Positions 44,045-50,038 of a stretch of DNA of 50,038 bases are shown here, piece by piece (positions within the stretch are counted from its first letter, which is position 1; every line of letters starts with the position of its first letter). The notes beneath the pieces were generated by a model. The model was not told the DNA's origin. It was given only the letters and a program-made list of their open reading frames with translations, and searched no databases. Source of the DNA: an uncultured Methylobacillus sp. (lineage in GTDB: Bacteria; Pseudomonadota; Gammaproteobacteria; Burkholderiales; Methylophilaceae); assembly GCA_903824575.1 (NCBI GenBank), contig CAIJXJ010000066.1:1-50038 (forward strand), written 5' to 3'. The translations under genes were made by a program, and so were the position numbers.

Positions 44045-46249
44045 CTAACTGGATAAAGCCGCCATATTGGCCCGCGCCGTGTGCAGTTTTTTGTAGCTAT
44101 CGATTAGACGCTGATGCCTATCGAGCCCGTCCAACTTCATGCTCGTTGGCGTTAAGCCAAAGAAGCGCACGCTACCGTCCACTGATCCCATGACCGCATC
44201 CATCCGCGGGTTGCCGAACATCCGGCGAAAATTGACCACGTAATCGTCCAGTTCCAGGTCGTCGTCCAGCACTACCTCCAGTACCACATTCAAGGCCTGG
44301 TAGAACAATCCACGCTCGACCGTGTTGTCGTTGTATTGCAGGAACGCTCCCACCAGATCATGCGCCGCTTCAAATTGCTTCAAGGCAAGCTGAATCAGCA
44401 GTTTCAACTCCAGAATCGTTAGCTGCCCCCAGACCGTATTCTCGTCAAACTCGATCCCGATCAAGGTTGCGATGTCGGTGTAATCATTGATCTCACTGTC
44501 TTCCAGGCGATCCAGCAGCGCCTTCAGGCCGACATCATCCATACGATGCAAGTTCAAAATATCAGCGCGGAACGATAGCGCTATGTTTGTGTTATCCCAG
44601 ATCAAATCCTCTACCAGATATATTTCCGAATAACCCGGCACCAGAATACGACATGCCGTTGCCCCAAGTTGGTCATACACTGCCATGTACACTTCTTTAC
44701 CCATTTCTTCGAGAATGCCGAACAACGCTGTGGCTTCGTCGGTGTTGGAGCTTTCACCCTGGCCGGAAAAGTCCCACTCGACAAAGTCGAAATCCACTTT
44801 GGCGCTGAAAAAGCGCCACGACACCACGCCGCTGGAATCGATAAAGTGTTCCACGAAGTTATTCGGCTCAGTCACCGCGTTAGTTTCAAAGGTGGGCCGA
44901 GGCAAATCGTTCAGGCCTTCAAAACTGCGCCCCTGCAGCAACTCGGTAAGGCTGCGCTCCAGCGCAACCTCCAAGCTTGGATGCGCTCCGAACGATGCGA
45001 ATACGCCGCCGGTACGCGGATTCATCAAGGTGACGCACATCACCGGAAACTCTCCACCCAGTGACGCATCCTTCACCAGCACCGGGAAGCCCTGCTCTTC
45101 CAGGCCTTTAATGCCGGCCAGAATGCCGGGATATTTCGCCAACACTGCGGGCGGCACATCGGGCAGTGCGATTTCACCTTCCAGAATTTCGCGCTTGACC
45201 GCCCGCTCGAATATTTCCGACAGGCATTGCACCTGCGCTTCGGCCAGCGTATTACCGGCACTCATGCCGTTACTGAGGAACAGGTTGTCGATCAGGTTGG
45301 ACGGGAAAAATACCACTGCGCCATCCGACTGGCGTTGAAACGGCAGCGAACAAATACCCCGCTGGACATTGCCGGAGTTGGTGTCGATCAGATGCCTGCC
45401 GCGCAATTCTCCATCCGGGTTGTAAATCTTCAAACAGTGTTCATCAAGGATTTCGGCAGGTAGCGCATCTTTACGACCCGGCTTAAACCAACGCTCATTG
45501 GGATAATGCACAAACGCCGCGTTGGCAATGTATTCTCCCCAAAACTGATGGGTATAGAAATGATTGCAATTCAATCGCTCTATATATTCACCCAATGCAG
45601 ACGCCAACGCGCTTTCCTTGGTCGATCCCTTGCCATTGGTGAAACACATCGACGAGTGCGCATCGCGGATATGAAGCGACCACACATTGGGAACAAGATT
45701 GCGCCACGACGCGATTTCGATCCTGATGCCCAAGTCCGCCAAAACCTTCGACATATTGGCGATGGTTTGCTCCAATGGCAGATCCTTGCCTGCAATAGTG
45801 GTGCTCACTTCAGAAGCTGGATTCAGCATCAGCAATGCCTGAGCATCAGCATCCAGATTTTCCACCTCCTCAATCACAAACTCAGGCCCGGTTTGAATCA
45901 CCTTTTTTACCGTACAACGGTCGATGGAGCGCAAAATGCCCAGCCGGTCTTTGGCAGAGATATCCGCTGGCAACTCGACCTGAATCTTGAAAATCTGCTT
46001 GTAGCGGTTTTCGGGATCAACAATGTTGTTATGTGACAAGCGAATGTGATCAGTGGAAATGCTGCGGGTGTCGCAGTACAACTTCACAAAGTAAGCTGCA
46101 CACAAGACCGATGAAGCCAGAAAGTAATCGAACGGACCCGGGGCTGAGCCGTCACCTTTGTAGCGAATAGGCTGATCGGCCACCACCCTGAAGTCATCGA
46201 ACTTGGCTTCTAGACGAAGCTTGTCGAGAAAGTTGACCTTAATTTCCAT
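44045..46249 (-). CDS. OsmC-YcaO fusion protein
   Basis: Two-domain protein of 734 aa. The N-terminal OsmC-like domain (about 1-130: NFLDKLRLEAKFDDF, FDYFLASSVLCAAYFVKLYC) keeps a Cys in the position used by peroxidases of this family. A YcaO domain (about 150-560) follows, with the Glu-rich ATP-binding stretches GEYIERLNCNHFY, QCLSEIFERAVKRE and LTELLQGRSFEGL. The C-terminal helical part (FDENTVWGQLTILELKLLIQ, FRRMFGNPRMD) matches E. coli YcaO. YcaO enzymes use ATP to activate backbone amides; E. coli YcaO aids RimO in methylthiolation of ribosomal protein S12. No azole-peptide precursor or dehydrogenase lies nearby. The role of the fused OsmC part is not known. Confidence 0.85.
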   Translation of the reverse strand: MEIKVNFLDKLRLEAKFDDFRVVADQPIRYKGDGSAPGPFDYFLASSVLCAAYFVKLYCDTRSISTDHIRLSHNNIVDPENRYKQIFKIQVELPADISAKDRLGILRSIDRCTVKKVIQTGPEFVIEEVENLDADAQALLMLNPASEVSTTIAGKDLPLEQTIANMSKVLADLGIRIEIASWRNLVPNVWSLHIRDAHSSMCFTNGKGSTKESALASALGEYIERLNCNHFYTHQFWGEYIANAAFVHYPNERWFKPGRKDALPAEILDEHCLKIYNPDGELRGRHLIDTNSGNVQRGICSLPFQRQSDGAVVFFPSNLIDNLFLSNGMSAGNTLAEAQVQCLSEIFERAVKREILEGEIALPDVPPAVLAKYPGILAGIKGLEEQGFPVLVKDASLGGEFPVMCVTLMNPRTGGVFASFGAHPSLEVALERSLTELLQGRSFEGLNDLPRPTFETNAVTEPNNFVEHFIDSSGVVSWRFFSAKVDFDFVEWDFSGQGESSNTDEATALFGILEEMGKEVYMAVYDQLGATACRILVPGYSEIYLVEDLIWDNTNIALSFRADILNLHRMDDVGLKALLDRLEDSEINDYTDIATLIGIEFDENTVWGQLTILELKLLIQLALKQFEAAHDLVGAFLQYNDNTVERGLFYQALNVVLEVVLDDDLELDDYVVNFRRMFGNPRMDAVMGSVDGSVRFFGLTPTSMKLDGLDRHQRLIDSYKKLHTARANMAALSS

Positions 46250-46816
46250 GCGGGAGTCCCAAAAGAGTTCAAAATGAATTGGCCGCTATTATCGTATTTT
46301 CCCAGTGGAAAAAGCGTGCTTCTGAACATTTCGAGGTTCCGGGGTGCTGACGCCGATAACAGCATGCACGGAATTACTTCCAATCGTTTCGAAGTACAAA
46401 ATATCCGCTTCTGGACGACAGTGACTATTGACCGTTAAAAGCCAGGTTCTGGTATGGTTGCGGTAAAAGTCATTCGATTTCAAAGGACCATCGGCAGTTC
46501 GCGACCCGTTCCTGCGGTTGGCCGAAATAAAAAGCAGACACTCAGCGGCGGCGCCGAAAAATAGAAGCGGCCGTTGGAGCCGCGCCAATCAAATTCCCCG
46601 CGCCAACGGCAGTTCTGCCAGACATAGCGGGCTAATGAAGTCATCACCTTTACTCTTTCTTAGCGAGAGTTTCCACCTTATTTTTTCATCCTATTTTTGT
46701 CATGCGTTCACGCCAAAGCATATATGGTTTTCTGCATCAATCAAAAAATAATATTACATAGACATTACATAATTGTGAAAACACTCAACATTTTTCCGAG
46801 GCCACGCCAATAGTTT
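46250..46816. other. Long intergenic region, possibly a dispersed repeat
   Basis: No convincing gene. Segment 46380-46600 has an open minus-strand frame of low plausibility, and I have the impression of a sequence type repeated between genes in many proteobacteria (the frame includes NHTRTWLLTVNSHCRPEADI). GCCGTTGG (46570-46577) and CCAACGGC (46603-46610) form an inverted repeat. From 46680 to 46790 the sequence is AT-rich. The IS256-type element is inserted at its right end. Confidence 0.4.
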
Positions 46817-46824
46817 AAGTTTGA
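46817..46824. repeat. Left target-site duplication of the IS256-type element
   Basis: AAGTTTGA, identical to 48195-48202. Eight bases is the usual duplication length for IS256-family insertions. Confidence 0.85.
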
Positions 46825-48194
46825 GATTGAGTCCGTAAACTGCTGTAAATAAATTAGCGGGTAGCCACCGCTTCGGTTTGGTAAATTGACGATTCTGAGA
46901 CGTTAATCAACCAAACGGAGATGAAGCGATGGCTGGATATGATGTTAGCGTTAGCCGGGAATTATTGCCAGAGCTGCTGGGTAGCCAGGATGGCCTGGCG
47001 AAGCTGGTGGAATCGGTGCTGAACCAGATATTGGAGGCGCAGGTGTCGGAGAGCTTGGGTGCAGATCGGCATGAACGGTCGGAGGAGCGGCAAGGCTACC
47101 GCAACGGTTACCGTGCGCGGACGCTGTACACGCGCGTTGGGCCGTTGACATTGCAGGTGCCGCAGACGCGGGATGGCAGTTTCTCGACGGAGATATTTCA
47201 ACGCTACCAGCGTAGCGAGCAGGCGTTCGTGCTGGCGCTGATGGAAATGGTGGTGCAAGGCGTATCAACCCGCAAGGTGAGCGCCATCACTGAGGAGTTA
47301 TGCGGTGCGAGCTTCTCCAAGTCTACGGTAAGCGCGCTGTGTGCTGGACTCGATCCGCGCGTCCGCAGTTTCAATGAGCGCCGACTGGATGGGAATTATC
47401 CATTTGTGTTGGTCGACGCGCTTTTTATCAAAGCGCGGGAAGACGACCGGGTCGTCATGCGGGCGGCCTTGATTGCTTCGGGTATCCGTAGCGACGGCGT
47501 GCGCGAGATCCTGGGCATCAAGATCGGCGACTCGGAAAGCTACGCCACCTGGGATGAGATGTTCAAGTGGCTGCGCAGCCGCGGGCTCAAAGGGGTGATG
47601 TTTATCATCTCTGACAGCCACAGCGGGTTGGTGCAGGCGGCAGCAAAGCATTTTCAGGGGTCTCACTGGCAGCGCTGTCAGGTGCACCTGATGCGCAACC
47701 TGCTCGGTCACAGTTCGACCAAGCTGCGCGCGGAAGTAGCTGCCGGCGCAAAGCTGATCTTTCAGGCAGCCGATATGGCTGAGGCCAGGCGGCGCTTAGC
47801 TGAGTTCGTGGAGCGATTCAGCAAAACAGCGCCCAAGGTGGTTGCCTGTATGGAAGCTGGCTTTGAGGATGCGATGGCGGTGATGGTGCTGCCGGAGAAA
47901 TACCGAAAACGATTGCGCACAACCAACATGCAGGAACGCCTGAACGAGGAAATCAGAAGGCGAGAACGGGTGATCCGCATCTTCCCGAACGATGCTTCGG
48001 CGCTGCGCTTGATCGGTGCCCTACTGGCAGAACAAAACGAGGGGTGGGCCGAACGTCGTTATCTGGACATGGATGAATTTGAGGAGTGGGTGGCCGCAAA
48101 AAATGCTGGCAGCGACAGCCAAAACGTCGTTGCCCTGGCAGGCTGAAATGCCGTCATTGCCAAACCGAATTTACAGCAGACTTTGGGCTTGACC
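46825..48194 (+). mobile_element. IS256-family insertion sequence (complete, 1370 bp)
   Basis: The element has 26-bp imperfect terminal inverted repeats (46825-46850 and 48169-48194; 18 of 26 positions agree, the inner CTGCTGTAAAT being identical) and one transposase gene spanning most of its length. It is bounded by an exact 8-bp direct repeat AAGTTTGA. All parts of a working element are present, so it may be active and insertion may be recent. It splits a non-coding stretch upstream of the 59-codon gene and interrupts no recognisable gene. Confidence 0.9.
46929..48146 (+). CDS. IS256-family (Mutator type) transposase
   Basis: DDE transposase of 405 aa, full length for the family. The catalytic residues are likely D163 (FVLVDALFIKAR), D229 (MFIISDSHSGLVQA) and E341 (TTNMQERLNEEIRRRER). 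The zinc-like HWQRCQVHLMRNLL motif is present, and the N terminus has ESLGADRHERSEERQGYRNG, which is characteristic. GGAG lies eight bases before the ATG. No frameshift or stop is seen. Confidence 0.95.
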   Translation: MAGYDVSVSRELLPELLGSQDGLAKLVESVLNQILEAQVSESLGADRHERSEERQGYRNGYRARTLYTRVGPLTLQVPQTRDGSFSTEIFQRYQRSEQAFVLALMEMVVQGVSTRKVSAITEELCGASFSKSTVSALCAGLDPRVRSFNERRLDGNYPFVLVDALFIKAREDDRVVMRAALIASGIRSDGVREILGIKIGDSESYATWDEMFKWLRSRGLKGVMFIISDSHSGLVQAAAKHFQGSHWQRCQVHLMRNLLGHSSTKLRAEVAAGAKLIFQAADMAEARRRLAEFVERFSKTAPKVVACMEAGFEDAMAVMVLPEKYRKRLRTTNMQERLNEEIRRRERVIRIFPNDASALRLIGALLAEQNEGWAERRYLDMDEFEEWVAAKNAGSDSQNVVALAG

Positions 48195-48202
48195 AAGTTT
48201 GA
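48195..48202. repeat. Right target-site duplication of the IS256-type element
   Basis: AAGTTTGA, identical to 46817-46824, marking the right boundary of the element exactly. Confidence 0.85.
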
Positions 48203-48664
48203 TGGCAACGGTGTACTTAGATAAATAGATTGATTGGATGAGCGCAAATGCTGCTGTGCGGCATGTCGATAAAGCGCCGCGCAGGCTGCAAGTCTGTTAG
48301 TTTTTGACTTGCCGGTGAAGCCCCTTCCTTTTTCGCTCAAGCGAATTTGCCGAAGGCAAAAGACGGGGAAAGTTCACGAATGCACTGAATAGCTTGTTGG
48401 CGTTTGCAGGAAATGGGAACGGTCAATGCAAGGAATGAAGGAAAAGCTAAGAGTTTAGGTGCGTCGTGTCAAGGTCTGCTATGTAGTGGCACGTTAGGCC
48501 AACGACAACTTTAGTGGCACGCGGGTTGCTTTGGAGCCGCATTTCTGCTGATGTATTTTGTCGTTCTTGCTGACATGAGTAACTGACTCTTTGACTTCTG
48601 TAATAGTAAAGTAACAATTTTATGTGAATCTGTTCGCGCAGTTACAACTAAGGAACTATCCAAA
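48203..48664. other. Non-coding stretch with tandem hairpins and a direct repeat
   Basis: No convincing gene. Two abutting perfect hairpins occur: TTCGCT-CA-AGCGAA (48332-48345) and TTTGCC-GAA-GGCAAA (48346-48360). A direct repeat TAGTGGCACG occurs at 48484-48493 and 48512-48521, 28 bases apart. The 48200-48345 part also reads as an open minus-strand frame that I regard as a probable multicopy intergenic sequence rather than a protein. The last 100 bases are AT-rich and may hold the promoter of the next gene. Confidence 0.4.
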
Positions 48665-48844
48665 ATGAGCATAGATCAGAAAATACACATCCAATCTCAA
48701 AACTTGCTGAACGCCATTAGAATGACATTCCGCGATACGGCCAGTCTTGACCATGAAACAGGATATGACAAAAAGTCATTAGAAGATGTAATCGCTTTGG
48801 CCGCTGTTCTTGGACGTACAGTGCGTGAGAACAGAGTCAATTAA
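48665..48844 (+). CDS. Small protein of 59 aa, unknown
   Basis: ATG 48665, preceded by AAGGA about ten bases upstream, opens a 59-codon frame starting MSIDQKIHIQSQNLLNAIRM and ending GRTVRENRVN. Charged, helical and soluble, without Cys or signal peptide. Base composition resembles the AT-richer accessory sequence around it. No family is recognised; it lies 58 bases before the HNH-like gene on the same strand. Coding status rests on the start context and the smooth composition only. Confidence 0.45.
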   Translation: MSIDQKIHIQSQNLLNAIRMTFRDTASLDHETGYDKKSLEDVIALAAVLGRTVRENRVN

Positions 48845-48902
48845 TTCTGCTGTGGCCTGCCTATGTCATAATTGGCTTCTCACGATTAGGAATCTACAAA
48901 TA

Positions 48903-49379
48903 ATGAAGATGCTTGCTCCCACCGCCGCACTCAGCGGCGTGTTGCTGATGGCCACTGTAGCTATAGCCGAAGACTTGCCAGACCCGCACATTACACCGGG
49001 CGCAATCGACCCTACCATTACCCAGCAAAACATTCGTAGCACGGCTTGTGTTAAGGGCTATACCAAGACGGTTCGACCACCAGCCTACTTCACCAACCGC
49101 CTGAAAAAATATCAGATTCGTGAATATGGCTATAGCGATAGCAATGCCAAAGACTATGAAGAAGATCATCTGATTCCACTCAACATCGGTGGTGCACCGG
49201 ATGACCCAAAAAACCTGTGGCCTCAACCCCGCAACGGTCAGTGGAATGCTGCGAAGAAAGATGACCTTGAATTCAAACTCTACCATCTGGTGTGCGACGG
49301 CAAGGTATCCCTGCGTGATGCCCAGCTAGCCTATGCCACGGACTGGATTGCCGCCTACCGCAAATACGGTAAGAATTGA
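48903..49379 (+). CDS. Secreted HNH-like nuclease-fold protein
   Basis: Exported protein of 158 aa: signal peptide MKMLAPTAALSGVLLMATVA ending near AIAED, then a mature domain with two cysteines (TACVKGY and LVCDGKV) and the beta-beta-alpha-metal-like motif EEDHLIPLNIGG followed by DPKNLWPQP, as in HNH nucleases (DH...N...NL.P). It occurs widely as an uncharacterised periplasmic protein. Nuclease activity is inferred from the motif. The frame opens earlier (48810), but ATG 48903 gives the signal peptide and has AGGAAT upstream. Confidence 0.8.
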   Translation: MKMLAPTAALSGVLLMATVAIAEDLPDPHITPGAIDPTITQQNIRSTACVKGYTKTVRPPAYFTNRLKKYQIREYGYSDSNAKDYEEDHLIPLNIGGAPDDPKNLWPQPRNGQWNAAKKDDLEFKLYHLVCDGKVSLRDAQLAYATDWIAAYRKYGKN

Positions 49380-49513
49380 ATGGCCGTTTAGCCGACAGCT
49401 AATTTCAAGATGAAAGTTTGCAGTAAGCTTGGAGGGCTAAAGTCTTGCTTTTTGCAAGCTGCCAGACAACTGGTAGAACCAGAAAGATCAACTTAACGAA
49501 GAGGATGAAACCC

Positions 49514-49678
49514 ATGAACAAGCTGTTTGCTGCACTGATCGCCGGTCTTTTTGCTGTTTCCCTGAACGTTTCTGCCGCCGACAGCATTACCGCAGGTGTT
49601 CCTGCCGTGAAGTCAGCCAAGCACGCCAGTCATGCAAAGCATGCCAAGCATGTCAAGCACGAGAAAAAGGCTGGCTAA
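49514..49678 (+). CDS. Small exported His/Lys-rich protein (54 aa)
   Basis: Signal peptide MNKLFAALIAGLFAVSLNVS with cleavage likely after SAA, leaving about 33 residues. The mature part ends in a repeated A-K-H/S-K-H pattern (SAKHASHAKHAKHVKHEKK) with five histidines, which is highly basic and could bind metal or acidic surface polymers. Similar tiny exported proteins occur in related bacteria without known function. ATG 49514 is preferred over the in-frame ATG at 49505; AGAGG lies about ten bases upstream. A terminator follows. Confidence 0.65.
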   Translation: MNKLFAALIAGLFAVSLNVSAADSITAGVPAVKSAKHASHAKHAKHVKHEKKAG

Positions 49679-49717
49679 GGTTTTTTAGCCGCGTATATCA
49701 AGCGGCATCAAAATCGA

Positions 49718-49756
49718 CAACAGGGGCAGCACTGAGGTGCTGCCCCTGTTGCTTTT
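49718..49756 (+). terminator. Strong rho-independent terminator
   Basis: A perfect 15-bp stem (49718-49732 with 49737-49751), core CAGGGGCAGC, loop TGAG, followed by CTTTT. It lies 40 bases after the His/Lys-rich gene and ends its transcript. Confidence 0.85.
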
Positions 49757-49882
49757 AGAATACCGAAAATCTTGAGACAAGTTTTTACCTGCCTGTAAGC
49801 CATTCTCTTTGATCAGCAGAGCGTATGCCTTGTCAGCTTTATCGTAGCGCAGCCCAAGGCTACTCGACTAAAAAGCATATGA

Positions 49883-50038
49883 GGGCCTGTTTAATTTAGG
49901 CTGTGTTCGCAAATCATGATGCTAAGTAGTAGAGCCGAGCGCCATAGCGAGCCACTGCGCAGGTTTCGGACAGCCTGCCGGCTCACGATCAATCGCGCGG
50001 AACCAGCCCAGGTAACTGGCCAAGTAGCAGGTGGCCAC
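49883..50038 (-). mobile_element. End of an IS1595-type insertion sequence, cut by the window edge
   Basis: The minus-strand transposase C terminus (see next entry) is followed by GGCTGTGTTCGCAAA-type sequence and GGGCCTGTTTAATTTAGG at 49883-49900, which could be the terminal inverted repeat. The outer boundary is a guess, because the other end lies outside the window and no target duplication can be checked. Confidence 0.45.
49922..50038 (-). CDS. Transposase C terminus, IS1595-like (partial)
   Basis: Minus-strand frame from the window edge to a TAG at 49922-49924, 38 residues: it reads VATCYLASYLGWFRAIDR, then QWLAMALGSTT. The block VAT.YL..YLGW.R resembles the end of IS1595-family transposases (GVATKYL.NYLGWRR). 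The N-terminal part lies beyond the window. It differs from the fragment at 41252, which is of another IS1595 subgroup. The match is short, so the family is probable only. Confidence 0.55.
   Translation of the reverse strand: MATCYLASYLGWFRAIDREPAGCPKPAQWLAMALGSTT

Noticed and set aside
46289-46588. 99-codon minus-strand frame
   Set aside because: No ribosome-binding site and a translation typical of repeat-derived spurious proteins; treated as non-coding.
48059-48340. 93-codon minus-strand frame spanning the right end of the IS
   Set aside because: It crosses the IS boundary and target duplication, so it cannot be an old gene; the outer part may be a repeat.
49760-49880. Minus-strand open frame reading RYDKADKAYALLIKENG
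   Set aside because: Protein-like in part, but closed by stops at both ends, running into the terminator palindrome and without a start codon context; may be a fragment but cannot be supported.

Overview
The window reads as a chromosomal segment of a betaproteobacterium, probably of the Nitrosomonadales (Gallionellaceae or Sulfuricellaceae-like). This is inferred from the order of the fatty-acid synthesis genes, a stand-alone RlmL, a two-subunit pyruvate carboxylase, the style of the small conserved proteins and the moderate GC content; no rRNA or marker search was possible. Gene density is high. Most junctions inside gene runs are ATGA, TGATG or GTGA overlaps, and several genes start with TTG or GTG.

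Region 1 (1-7.7 kb): the tail of an unknown gene coupled to a cytochrome b561-type membrane protein; an EF-hand protein; then a minus-strand run RNB ribonuclease - spermidine-synthase-like - DksA-like - rlmL - MazG-like. Divergent from it are tRNA-Ala(GGC) and tRNA-Glu(TTC) with a near-consensus promoter and a terminator, followed by the eroded start of a tyrosine recombinase, a relic of tRNA-targeted integration. Region 2 (7.7-19.9 kb): the yceD-rpmF-plsX-fabH-fabD-fabG-acpP-fabF operon on the minus strand, with terminator-like hairpins before plsX and before acpP, divergent from pyruvate carboxylase subunits, YceF/Maf, an RsmI-like methylase and a PatB-like C-S lyase. A textbook pair of inverted GTAG-type REP elements lies between yceF and the methylase. 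Region 3 (19.9-26.3 kb): a minus-strand signalling run of hybrid sensor kinase - unknown 125-aa protein - HD-GYP phosphodiesterase - MotA without MotB - AhpD-like protein.

Region 4 (26.4-41.2 kb) is a metal, metalloid and oxidative-stress block. A tight eight-gene minus-strand run (msrB, msrA, FAD disulfide oxidoreductase, TVP38 membrane protein, ArsS-like radical SAM enzyme, an unrecognised 83-aa Cys-containing protein, two glycosyltransferases) lies next to a CusCBA copper/silver efflux operon with a Cys/His-rich small protein. Divergent from that is ovoA (ovothiol synthesis). The shared theme is thiol redox and soft-metal handling; the eight-gene run is the best candidate here for an incompletely described pathway.

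Region 5 (41.2-50 kb) is accessory and repeat-rich: an IS1595-type transposase fragment just upstream of a PilJ-PAS-GGDEF-EAL protein whose GTG start overlaps a six-codon leader ORF; an OsmC-YcaO fusion; a complete 1370-bp IS256-family element with an 8-bp target duplication; non-coding stretches that look like dispersed repeats; a 59-codon gene, a secreted HNH-like nuclease, a small exported His/Lys-rich protein, and the end of another IS1595-type element cut by the window edge.
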